Below, piece after piece: positions 41,901-50,527 of a DNA stretch of 64,000 nt. Source of the stretch: a virus; IMG/VR virus record IMGVR_UViG_3300017770_000005, positions 1 to 64,000 of that record. The stretch is one strand, 5' to 3'. The notes under the pieces were generated by a model, which was given only the letters and a program-made list of their open reading frames with translations, was not told the DNA's origin and ran no database searches. The position numbers and the translations under genes were made by a program. The stretch's first letter is position 1, and every line of letters starts with the position of its first letter.

Positions 41901-42993
41901 AGTAAGAACAAAATCTTGTACGGTAGAAAATGGTACTGGAACTGTTGGTGGATGTACATTAAGGACCAGAAGATTTATCAACAATCATGGTATTAATATC
42001 ATGGGGGTTAGAGGTATGGATTCTTGTGCTGGAACCACTGGTGGAAGAAGAGAACAGAGAACTTCAGGAGTTATAGATAGATTTTCAAATCAAAAGAATT
42101 CAACATTTACACTACCTCAAGGAACTTCAAGAGTAGAAGCAAAAGGAGTTGGTGGTGGTGGTGGAGCTGGATGCGACAGAAACGATAGAGATGAAGGTGC
42201 TGGTGGTGGTGGAGGAGGTGGATCCTTCAATGTAGAATGGAACCAAGCAGAGGGTGGAGATACAGTTACATTCTGGGCTGGTAGAGGTGGTAACGGTAAG
42301 AGTGGTGATAATGGTGATGGAGAAAGTGGAGAAAGTTCTTTCATTGAAATTAGAGGATCTCGCCAAAGAAGCAGAGCAAATGGTGGCGGTGGTGGAGGAG
42401 GTAATGAAAGCGGCGGAGGAGGCGGCGGAGGTGGACAAGGAAATGGTTCCTCTGGCCGTGGTGGTGGTGGAAGAAGAGGTGATGAAGGTGGACATGGTGG
42501 TGGTGCCGCTCGTCTAAATGGTGGGCAATGTTCAAATGGATATGCAGATTCTGGTTCAAAATCATGTGATCAAGGTGGTCCAGGACAAGGAACAGACCAA
42601 AGTGGTGGTTGTGGAGGAAACAATCGTCAAGAAAGAGGAACTGAAGAAGGTTGGTCTGGAAACACTTATGGTGGTGGTGGATCTGGAGGTGGATGTGGAA
42701 ATGGTGGTGGCAGAGGTGCAGATGGACTCTGCGTTATTCAATATTATATTGAATTTTCAAGAGAAAGAAAAGCAGACGTTATAAAAAGGGTTAATAGAGC
42801 ATATTGGGATGACCAAAATAGACCAGCAACTGTTGGTGAAATTAGAGTTTGGTATCAAAGATTTAGAGATGACCCCAATAACTATCCCACTTTAGATTCA
42901 ATGTACAATACTATTAAGAGTAATCTTTCTGGATCAAAGAGTGGTGGAAATCCAAGAGACAACTGTGGAAATTCCTATCCAAAATTTACATAA
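38983..42993 (+). CDS. virion protein with Ig-like repeats and Gly-rich tip
   Basis: A 1336-residue protein. Residues about 1-580 are tandem Ig-like modules that each end with a pattern such as WLIQTRPADT, WFIKTRDLDD or WNVTSKARD. Similar beta domains continue to about 1040. Residues about 1052-1255 are very Gly-rich (GVGGGGGAGCDRNDRDEGAG and many GGGGGG blocks, with Cys, Arg and aromatic residues). This resembles the polyglycine-rich tip of phage adhesins such as gp38. The end EIRVWYQRFRDDPNNYPTL recalls a DUF4214-like helix. GGAGGA at 38970-38975 is its ribosome binding site. A receptor-binding role is inferred. Confidence 0.65.
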   Translation: MPLIGAQGPGSNIAWRGNLDEYPDSFSFVEILEVFPGTAATCTPQVITGINYKALVTAVGSGASVRVTPYIEETDSYGPVGPFLPGDDVNNNPVIIRNKDKIEIEILTESPQVGGRGSFNRTYPANITIGKRGPEGWFIKTRDLDDIPIPFDFVDLNNLQINTLVNSDVVTVDDIDNTIGVDIFIVGTGQLQVNGNGTWTQTAKIFDGQTLQLRNTTSNFYSTQVETVVQIGVFQANWLIQTRPADTTIVDFTFNDIVDVDINTIHESNSITISGADNNLNGNNPLPLTFSGNGQYRIVRGGSTVQDYTDVSPSTCNNGDIITLKQTASGNYVATTNATLTVANQSDTYSVTTRPRPIDTVPNQYTFTDQTGVLRNELIYSNIITLSGMTAFGDEGTATIGGFDGARYQVTRNGTVVRSWTKNSFGVQLGDQIQLRLTSATTSQGTRSATFTIAGTNTFNVIGGVSGSTSDTWNVTSKARDCSITSFSLTNIPESSSTLNPGQQASTNFTIGGGFEFDCAVSATTSNANSFLRKRGTTQQGTTLNNLVRGDIIDVYMTTPYFCSTRTTTVSLSAAFTTPGSVRSTTWVISPKAPPKPTLTLSADNLNPPFVFPDGGSTTIRYSYTHVTNSSVTATGPGGFSGLNSIPVTTLGAQTKSGSRNVSDLLQGQSTFRLTVSNCTGSTQESINVITGAPPNPTLFFCVNRTAVNGCPTTFNLARGGSATLYWSSSNAIKVEAVRGSGFSTGNRQSGNDSVKPSSDGEIYTAKATGAGVSPQTVSKSITFRFKPSVTLTVSPANVITGNNVTVTWSAVDADSVTSSSGPSFNSISALSGSQTINMGTRGNYNWSISVKDNGTGETATASDSTRVTDDTTIDNYSMSPSSETNRNLGERRESEPRFSASPTNSVHGLSPGVSVTARVSGGGATFVSGGTTKTVSNGTSCSSLRIKMNASGSFSTTKTATMNIGGVSRTFSVRTKSCTVENGTGTVGGCTLRTRRFINNHGINIMGVRGMDSCAGTTGGRREQRTSGVIDRFSNQKNSTFTLPQGTSRVEAKGVGGGGGAGCDRNDRDEGAGGGGGGGSFNVEWNQAEGGDTVTFWAGRGGNGKSGDNGDGESGESSFIEIRGSRQRSRANGGGGGGGNESGGGGGGGGQGNGSSGRGGGGRRGDEGGHGGGAARLNGGQCSNGYADSGSKSCDQGGPGQGTDQSGGCGGNNRQERGTEEGWSGNTYGGGGSGGGCGNGGGRGADGLCVIQYYIEFSRERKADVIKRVNRAYWDDQNRPATVGEIRVWYQRFRDDPNNYPTLDSMYNTIKSNLSGSKSGGNPRDNCGNSYPKFT

Positions 42994-42996
42994 ATA
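42989..42996 (+). promoter_or_regulatory. late-type promoter box (CATAAATA)
   Basis: CATAAATA contains the TAA stop of the previous gene and lies 49 bases before the next start. Confidence 0.5.
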
Positions 42997-43044
42997 GGAT
43001 TAGTAAAAAATAAATTGGGGGGAGAGTGAACCCCAGGAGAATCG

Positions 43045-46000
43045 ATGGGTATTAACAAGAATTTTGTCGTTCGTAACGGTCTTGAAGTTGCGAACACCTT
43101 GTTATATGCAAATGATGAAACTAATCGTATTGGTATTAATTCAGGAACACCCGAACATGAATTGGATGTTGTTGGTGATACCTCACTAGACGGTAAGATC
43201 TTTTCACCAGTATCATTTGGTGGAACTAGTGGTGTAACTGGGCAATATCTTGCATCAACTGGAGAAAAGTGGAAATGGGAATCATTTCCCAGGTCCAGAC
43301 ATACAGAAATATTTACTCTTACTGCAGGACAAACTAGATTACCTCCCACTGGAAGTTTCGGAACTTTTATACTTACAGAAACCGAACTAACCAGTGTATT
43401 CCTTGATGGTGTAAAACTTACTGACGGTGACTATGTAATTAACCCTGGTGGTGGATCAATCTCACTATTTGCTCCAGCATTTGGTGGTGAAGAGGTAGAA
43501 CTTATTGGTCATGGTGCTGTTGCTGTTGGTGCAGGAAATACTGGTATCCTTGGTATTTCTGTTAGAAAAGCAGGTATTGATAGTGGCACTGCTGGTAGAA
43601 TTAATATTATTGATTTTGTTGGTCTAGGTGTTACTCTAGATTCACAATCGGGTTTAGTTACAGCATACATCGACTCTGGTGGTCTAACTGCTGTTATCAA
43701 TGACCCATCACCAACACTTGGTGGTTTCTTAAACTTAAATAATTATGGTATTGCTGGTGTAGGTGTTGTCACCGCAACAGAATTTTATGGTGATGGTGCT
43801 AATATCACTGGTATTTCTACTCTTAATATTACTGGATATGGCATTGGATTGGGTGGAGGTTCCAATGCTGGTGCATCTGGAGTATTTGGTGAGGTAAATG
43901 ATGACTCTGCTGTTGGTATCTTCACTGACAGTGCTGCAGTTGGTCTTGGCACAACAAATCCACGAGTCCAAGTAGAAATTGGAAATAGTCAGGGAGAAGT
44001 TGCTGGATTAGGAACTAATCTTTGGGTTAATGGTGATGCAAGAATTACTGGTATTCTAACTGTTGGTTCATCCAGTATTGCAATTGATGGTGTCAATGAT
44101 GAGATTAGAATTGGTGCTGGTTTCACACTGTCTGCAGATACAATCACTCAAACTGCAAACCTACAAATCACTGGTATTGTTACTGCAACTGGATTCGATG
44201 GTGACTTAGTTGGTCAACATAAAGTCTTCACTGCAGGTGTATCTAATGATGATGATTATGATATTGCACTATTCCTCGATCCAGAGCAAGGTGCTCATAC
44301 ATTCAATAGATTTGATCTAGGAGGAAAACTAAGATATAACCCAAATTCTGGTCAACTTTCAAACTTAGGTGTTACAAGTACCCGTGGAGTATTAGTTACT
44401 GCTGGTGCAACGTTTACTGATGAAGTTCAGTTCCAAGGTAATATTCAACTTGGAAATAATGATCAAGCAATCTTTGGTGCAGGTAATGACCTAAGAATTT
44501 ACTTTGATGGTACAAATAGTTACATTCAAGATCAAGGTAGTGGTGGACTTAATATTGATGCAAGTCCATCGGTTACGATTGGACAGTATGGAACTGCTGC
44601 AGAAATGGCATCCTTTAGAGTGGGTGCTGGTGTAAGTCTCTTCCATAATAATTCTAAGAAGTTTGAAACTACTTCAGATGGTATTGATGTAACTGGCAAA
44701 GTAACTGCAGATGACGACATACAATCAGTTAGTGGTAATCAGACAGCAACAATAACAGGTAGTGATGATACCAAAAATGATCCAGAATTAGTTCTGTACA
44801 CAGATAATACATCTGAATTTAGAGGTTCAAGAGTTGAACTTTTAAACTCTTCAAATGGAACTCAGTTAGCACATTTAAATAATACATCAAGTGCTGGTGG
44901 TGGACAATATTTTGCCATAGAAAAAACTGATAATGCTGGTGTTTTCCAGCAACAGATGGTAATCTACTCTTATCTAAATGATGAGTGGGTGTTTAAAACT
45001 GGTTCTGCGGAAGTTGAAAGTCTCACTATCAATAATGGTCAGGTTGGTATTGGAACAACAGTTATTACTGATACTCTAACAGTTGATGGTAATATAAGAG
45101 CTACTGGAATTAGTTCTGCATTATCATTCTCTGGATCAGGTATTGGTCTAACTGGAATGGTTGATGTTGCAGATGGAACCTATGGTGGTTCTACTGTATC
45201 ACCACAGATAGAGGTGACTGATGGAAGAATTACTGGCATCACTGCAACTCTCATCTCTGGAGGAGGTGGAGGAGGCGGTGGTGGAGGCACCGAAGTCATC
45301 ATTGAAGATAATGATAGTCTTGTAGGTACTGCTGGAACAATTAACTTTGGTTCTGGAATTTCTGTATCCTCTTCAACTGCTGGTGTTGTTACTGTTACTG
45401 CTGCATCTGCAGAGGTCATCAATGACACCACACCACAACTTGGTGGTAACTTAGATCTCAATAGCAGAACCATTAACGGAACTGGTAATATTAACATTAC
45501 TGGTAGTTCACGTTTCAATGGTCCTGCTACTTGCACCAGTGATCTTGATGTAGATGGTGAGATTAAGGCAGGATCTGGTTGTGTTCCAGATACGGATTTG
45601 GGTGCTTACTTAGGATCTAGTACTGAAAGATGGACTGCTGCTTGGATTGATAATATCGGTATTGGAACAGGAGCTGGTGCATTAATTGCCTCTCACGTAG
45701 GTGATCTTTCTATCAGTTGCAATGAATCTACTGGAATTGTATCAGTATCTACAGATATTAATGTTTCTGGTGTTGTCACTGCAACAGCATTCTATGGTGA
45801 TGGATCAAATCTAACTGGTATTGTTGCTGGTGGTGGAAGTGGAACTGGATACTTCGATAACAACCAATCTAATCCTGGTATACATACAACAGCAGCTCAT
45901 GTTGGTCTCGGAACTACCAATCCAAGAACACCTCTACAAGTTGAAGAAGTCTATGGTGTCTACACAGACTATGGATCATTCACAGCAGTTGCAGGTGTTA

Positions 46001-46284
46001 CAACTATAGGTGATGCTTCTTGGGTGATTGCAACGGATGACTTTAAAACTGCAGAATATACACTGTACTTCAAATATAATGATAACATCCAATCACAGAA
46101 AGTTCTATTGATGAACGATGGGACAACTGCATATTCTCAAGAGTATGCGATTATGTATAATAATGACCTTCTAGTTTCGGTAGGTGCTACTGTTAATTCT
46201 GGAACTTGTGAATTACAATGGACTCCAGAACCAGGAGTAAGTGGTATAGTCACATATAGAGTAGTAAGGGAGACAATGCTCTGA
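43045..46284 (+). CDS. tail fibre-type protein with GDGSNLTGI repeats
   Basis: A 1079-residue protein. The front MGINKNFVVRNGLEVANTLL precedes a common fibre-start segment. Repeats VTATEFYGDGANITGIS, VTATGFDGDL and VTATAFYGDGSNLTGI recur, with TPQLGGNLDLNSRTINGTGN. This is the typical pattern of trimeric fibre proteins in marine myoviruses. A run of eleven Gly residues lies at about 741-751. The end EYTLYFKYNDNIQSQKVLLM is a beta-domain cap. A role in host recognition is likely. TTCTGATG links it to the subtilase gene by a TGATG overlap. Confidence 0.7.
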   Translation: MGINKNFVVRNGLEVANTLLYANDETNRIGINSGTPEHELDVVGDTSLDGKIFSPVSFGGTSGVTGQYLASTGEKWKWESFPRSRHTEIFTLTAGQTRLPPTGSFGTFILTETELTSVFLDGVKLTDGDYVINPGGGSISLFAPAFGGEEVELIGHGAVAVGAGNTGILGISVRKAGIDSGTAGRINIIDFVGLGVTLDSQSGLVTAYIDSGGLTAVINDPSPTLGGFLNLNNYGIAGVGVVTATEFYGDGANITGISTLNITGYGIGLGGGSNAGASGVFGEVNDDSAVGIFTDSAAVGLGTTNPRVQVEIGNSQGEVAGLGTNLWVNGDARITGILTVGSSSIAIDGVNDEIRIGAGFTLSADTITQTANLQITGIVTATGFDGDLVGQHKVFTAGVSNDDDYDIALFLDPEQGAHTFNRFDLGGKLRYNPNSGQLSNLGVTSTRGVLVTAGATFTDEVQFQGNIQLGNNDQAIFGAGNDLRIYFDGTNSYIQDQGSGGLNIDASPSVTIGQYGTAAEMASFRVGAGVSLFHNNSKKFETTSDGIDVTGKVTADDDIQSVSGNQTATITGSDDTKNDPELVLYTDNTSEFRGSRVELLNSSNGTQLAHLNNTSSAGGGQYFAIEKTDNAGVFQQQMVIYSYLNDEWVFKTGSAEVESLTINNGQVGIGTTVITDTLTVDGNIRATGISSALSFSGSGIGLTGMVDVADGTYGGSTVSPQIEVTDGRITGITATLISGGGGGGGGGGTEVIIEDNDSLVGTAGTINFGSGISVSSSTAGVVTVTAASAEVINDTTPQLGGNLDLNSRTINGTGNINITGSSRFNGPATCTSDLDVDGEIKAGSGCVPDTDLGAYLGSSTERWTAAWIDNIGIGTGAGALIASHVGDLSISCNESTGIVSVSTDINVSGVVTATAFYGDGSNLTGIVAGGGSGTGYFDNNQSNPGIHTTAAHVGLGTTNPRTPLQVEEVYGVYTDYGSFTAVAGVTTIGDASWVIATDDFKTAEYTLYFKYNDNIQSQKVLLMNDGTTAYSQEYAIMYNNDLLVSVGATVNSGTCELQWTPEPGVSGIVTYRVVRETML

Positions 46285-49200
46285 TGCATACAGAAGTACA
46301 TTCCGAGTCTGGCAGAGTCATTGTCATCAGTGACATAGCAGATAATGAATCTCAATCGTTTACAGTTGCAATTAGAGATCCCGCCGATTGGCAGGAAATG
46401 CATGACTATATTATAAATGAAAATGATCTTGATGGGATACCAAATAGAAGAATAGATTGTACTGCTGAAATGCCCTTCTCAACAAAAAGGGCAGTGTATC
46501 AGATTTCTGTGGAAGAAGCAGAAGTTTTAAGACAACATCCTAAAGTTGAATGGGTTGAAGAGTCTTCTACTTATAATCCAACTTGTCTTGAGCAAAGAAA
46601 GTATGATGAGAAATTTGATCGTCATGCTGATAAATTTAGATTTAAAGATACTAGCATTAGACATCTAAGAGCTGCTGGTACTCCAGGTTCGGATCTAGAT
46701 TTTACTCAATGGGGTTTACATCGTCATGGATATAAAAATGATCCTTTTGGATCAGAAACAAATGCAACAGCAGATATTAAGTACCAATTTACTGGTAAGA
46801 ATGTTGACGTTGTAATTATGGATACTGGAATTCGTTGGGATCACCCAGAATTCTTAAAACCTGGAGTTACAACTTTTGTTGATAAGAATAGTACAAGAGT
46901 TAGAGATATTCTAATCCATGGAGCATCTGAATATGGAATTGATTGGGAAGCAGAAGGATTGATTCCTGCAGGACAATCCACATATTCAAACTATACTGTA
47001 GCAAATGTTTTAGAATCAAGTACGTTTGGAAATCCTGGATCTTGGCACGGATCTCATGTTGGAGGAACTGCTGCTGGTAATCAATTTGGTGCAGCATTTG
47101 AAGCAAATATTTGGTCTATTGCTTGCGTAGATCGTTCTGATGTTGGTTGGGCAGAACCATCTGATGGATTTGATTATATTAAAGTATGGCATAAAAATAA
47201 ACCCATCAATCCAGAAACTGGAAAAAGAAATCCAACTATTGTAAATTGTAGTTGGGGACACAGGCAATTTATAAGAACTGATCTTTCTTCTGAAGCAACA
47301 TTTAGAGGAGTATCATATGGTGATGGTGGTGATTTTTACCGCAATGAAGCATATGACGCCATTTATTACCTAGACTATACGACTTCCGTATATAAAGGAT
47401 TTACCACTAGAAGAGTAAGTGGTCAAACCATAATGAATGAACTTCTAGATGATCCAGATTGTCAGGGTGTAGTTTTTATATGTTCTGCTGGTAATTCTGA
47501 CCACAAACAAGATACTATTGGTGGCATTGATTATAACAATCGATTTACTTCAGGATCACTTTATTATAGTACAGCTGGTTATGATAGTTATTTTCATAGA
47601 GGAGGAACTCCAGCAGTTGGTCATGAAGGAGCAGCAGATGCAGTAATTAGTGTTGCTGCTTTATCAGAATATTATAGTAACAGTCAAGAAACATTAGATA
47701 GTTATACAAATAGAGGACCAAGAACTGATATATCTGCTGCTGGTGGTGAGATTTTGTCTCCATGGGACGCAGGATATGATGATCCAAGAGATACGTCATT
47801 CCATAATAATTACTTACAAGGAACAAGTATGGCAGCACCAAATGTAACTGGTGTTCTTGCTTTATATTTACAATCAAGACCAGATGCAACAAGAGTTGAT
47901 GCTAGAAATTGGTTATTTGACCATGGATCTATAGTAGCACCACTAAGAGATTCTGAACCAGACTTTACGGATTCTAGTTATTGGGGAAGTAGTACTGCAC
48001 TGAGAAATACAATTCCAAGAGTTCTTTTCAATCCATTTGCAAATAATGAGAGAGTTTCAATTGTTCCTGGAGTTGAGCAAATTATCAAAGAAAATCTAGT
48101 TATGGAACTGGATGGTGAAAAAGAAGAAATTGTAGATAATATATGGAGAGATACAAGTCGTAATGGTTCTAATAATCTCGCAACATTAGATCCTGGTGTT
48201 GATTACTTTGGTGATCGTTACTCTTATCAATTTAATGGTAATGCTAAGGCAAGTATAGCCAATAATAGTGACTTCCAATCTATTGGAGAATTTACTATTG
48301 AACTTTGGTATAATCAACATACACACTCACTATCAAATGTATATCCAACAGTAATTTTTGGATCATGGAATGCTCTTGAAGTTGATGATAATGAGTTTGC
48401 AATTTACCAACAACCAGATGGCACATTGACATATGAACTTGCAGGTGGTTCTGCAAATTCTGGCATCACATCTACACATCAAACAACACCACAACTGAAT
48501 ACTTGGAATCATGTTGTTCTAACAAGAACTAGTAATAAAATTGATTTTTATCTGAATAAAGAAAAAACAACATATCAAGGAATTTATTCTCCAAATATTA
48601 CTTGCACTCTTGAAGCAAGAGTCGGAACAGACAACAGCACTGGAGATTTTATTAATAGAGTTACTGGTATTAGTGCTGGATCTGGGTATGAAACAGTACC
48701 AACAGTTAATGTTGTGAACCCTGGTGGTGCAACAGGTGCTACCTTTGTTGCATCATTAAGCACTCAAGGAACTTTTAAAAGATTTGAAGTTACTAGTGGT
48801 GGATCTGGATACACATATCCACCTGTTGTAACACTTGGTGGTGGTATGGCAGATGTTGGTGCTACCGCAGCAATTACTGCTGGTGTTGTTACGTCAATTT
48901 CCCTTGATGGTATTGTTTATGATACTACTAATTCCGATGATATCTTTCAGTTTGGTAGTGGAACTAGTATTGCAAGTAATGGATCTGGTAATGGAGAGCA
49001 GGGTGGATTTGACATTGGTGGAACACACTTAAGATTTGGTGATTCTGATGGTGGTATCCGTGCAGTTGTTGTAAATCCAGTCGATGCCACAGATTTTGAT
49101 ACTATTAGAATCTATGCTATTCGTGGTGATGACTTTAATGGTGGTGAACTTCCTGAGGGAGATTCTGGTGACGAAAGTCTAAGACTTTCTTATAATATTG

Positions 49201-50510
49201 GTGCTGGAGTTACTGATTCTTGGACAGATGCTGGTATCATTATTTGGCATGAAGGTCTTGATGGTACTTATGGAAATCCTGGTGGTGATTTGAGAAACTG
49301 GGACATTAGTATTCCTGGTATTGCAAGAACAGATAATGTCTACTTTAGATTGTATATGCCAAATAATAGTGGAACAATTTATGATAACTATGGTATTTTA
49401 AGTGTCTCATTTATTGATGAAGGCACGGAATATACTGATAGTACAGTTACATTAACACCCAATGCACTGGAGTCTAATCCATCGGGCATCACAACAGCAA
49501 CAGCAAATGTTTGGATCAATAAAAATATAACCGATATTGAACTAACTGATGGTGGTTCTGGATATGGTGGAACATATGCATTATCAATGTCAGGTGGAAA
49601 TCCAACTTCACCAGGATCTGGTCAAGCAGTTGCAGATGGAAATTTATACTATGATGGTTATGTTGGTATGGTGAGATACTATAAAGGTAGACCATTCATT
49701 CAAGATGAAGTCAATCAACATTATGAAGAGCAAATTGCAAGATTTGATCCAAGTAAGAAACCATCAATATCTTTTGGAAACTCAGATCCTAGTACCGATG
49801 CATCACTTGCTGATATAACTACAACTGGACTTGTAATGCACATTGATGGTCCAACTAAATTTGATACTGATTTAAGTGGTAATGGCAATGTACCAACTTA
49901 TTATAGTGATAATCCATATAATGGACTATCATATCTTAATTTTCAAGGAACTACCAATACTTCTGGTGGTGGATTACTTAGTGGTGTGAACATATCTGGA
50001 GGTTCCTTTGCAATGGAAGCATGGATTTATCTTCTAGGAGATCCTAATTCTGGCACAAATGGACAGATTGTATCTCAAGATGATGGTGGTAATGATGGGC
50101 AGGGATGGCAATGGAGAATAAGTGATGCTCCAGATTATCAACAAGATTTTGTATATTTTACTTCTTCATCAAGAGGTTCTGCAGTTGATCTCTCAGCAGC
50201 ACCAACTCCAATTCCTTTAAATAAATGGAGTCACGTTGCAGTTACATATGATGGAACTGATATTAGAATGTACTTGAATGGTGTTCAAGATTTTATCCAC
50301 ACACCAGCATCTTCACTTTATGCAAGCAGTACTCAGATAGGAATTGGAAGATATGGTGGCACCGCTTTTGCTAGCAGTTATAGATTAAATGCTAGATATG
50401 GTGCTGTCCGTCTTTACAATCAGTTCTTAACTGGTGATCAAATCAAATCACACTATGATTTACAAAAGTATCGTTTCATCCCTCAATCTCTCACTTTATC
50501 ATACGAATAA
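46284..50510 (+). CDS. subtilisin-like protease fused to lectin-type domains
   Basis: A 1408-residue protein that encodes an intact S8 protease. D180 (VVIMDTGIRWDHP), H255 (SWHGSHVGGTAAG), N404 (ICSAGNSD) and S515 (QGTSMAAPNVTGVLALYL) form the catalytic set. Residues 1-95 look like an I9 prodomain (VYQISVEEAEVLRQHPKVEW ending VEES). Two LamG/concanavalin-like domains follow, at about 665-790 and 1235-1395 (SFAMEAWIYLLG, WSHVAVTYDGTDIRMYLNG). GGSGY-type modules lie between. It stands between two fibre genes. A virion protease that digests host surface protein or matures fibres is likely; self-processing is possible. Confidence 0.82.
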   Translation: MHTEVHSESGRVIVISDIADNESQSFTVAIRDPADWQEMHDYIINENDLDGIPNRRIDCTAEMPFSTKRAVYQISVEEAEVLRQHPKVEWVEESSTYNPTCLEQRKYDEKFDRHADKFRFKDTSIRHLRAAGTPGSDLDFTQWGLHRHGYKNDPFGSETNATADIKYQFTGKNVDVVIMDTGIRWDHPEFLKPGVTTFVDKNSTRVRDILIHGASEYGIDWEAEGLIPAGQSTYSNYTVANVLESSTFGNPGSWHGSHVGGTAAGNQFGAAFEANIWSIACVDRSDVGWAEPSDGFDYIKVWHKNKPINPETGKRNPTIVNCSWGHRQFIRTDLSSEATFRGVSYGDGGDFYRNEAYDAIYYLDYTTSVYKGFTTRRVSGQTIMNELLDDPDCQGVVFICSAGNSDHKQDTIGGIDYNNRFTSGSLYYSTAGYDSYFHRGGTPAVGHEGAADAVISVAALSEYYSNSQETLDSYTNRGPRTDISAAGGEILSPWDAGYDDPRDTSFHNNYLQGTSMAAPNVTGVLALYLQSRPDATRVDARNWLFDHGSIVAPLRDSEPDFTDSSYWGSSTALRNTIPRVLFNPFANNERVSIVPGVEQIIKENLVMELDGEKEEIVDNIWRDTSRNGSNNLATLDPGVDYFGDRYSYQFNGNAKASIANNSDFQSIGEFTIELWYNQHTHSLSNVYPTVIFGSWNALEVDDNEFAIYQQPDGTLTYELAGGSANSGITSTHQTTPQLNTWNHVVLTRTSNKIDFYLNKEKTTYQGIYSPNITCTLEARVGTDNSTGDFINRVTGISAGSGYETVPTVNVVNPGGATGATFVASLSTQGTFKRFEVTSGGSGYTYPPVVTLGGGMADVGATAAITAGVVTSISLDGIVYDTTNSDDIFQFGSGTSIASNGSGNGEQGGFDIGGTHLRFGDSDGGIRAVVVNPVDATDFDTIRIYAIRGDDFNGGELPEGDSGDESLRLSYNIGAGVTDSWTDAGIIIWHEGLDGTYGNPGGDLRNWDISIPGIARTDNVYFRLYMPNNSGTIYDNYGILSVSFIDEGTEYTDSTVTLTPNALESNPSGITTATANVWINKNITDIELTDGGSGYGGTYALSMSGGNPTSPGSGQAVADGNLYYDGYVGMVRYYKGRPFIQDEVNQHYEEQIARFDPSKKPSISFGNSDPSTDASLADITTTGLVMHIDGPTKFDTDLSGNGNVPTYYSDNPYNGLSYLNFQGTTNTSGGGLLSGVNISGGSFAMEAWIYLLGDPNSGTNGQIVSQDDGGNDGQGWQWRISDAPDYQQDFVYFTSSSRGSAVDLSAAPTPIPLNKWSHVAVTYDGTDIRMYLNGVQDFIHTPASSLYASSTQIGIGRYGGTAFASSYRLNARYGAVRLYNQFLTGDQIKSHYDLQKYRFIPQSLTLSYE

Positions 50511-50513
50511 ATA
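50506..50513 (+). promoter_or_regulatory. late-type promoter box (AATAAATA)
   Basis: AATAAATA overlaps the subtilase stop codon and lies 14 bases before the next start. Confidence 0.45.
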
Positions 50514-50527
50514 ACTAAAAAAGACTT

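Noticed and set aside
42127-42784. Long reading frames on both strands in the Gly-rich region
   Set aside because: Repeated GGT/GGA codons open all frames; the plus-strand frame with start, ribosome site and neighbours in phase is the real one.
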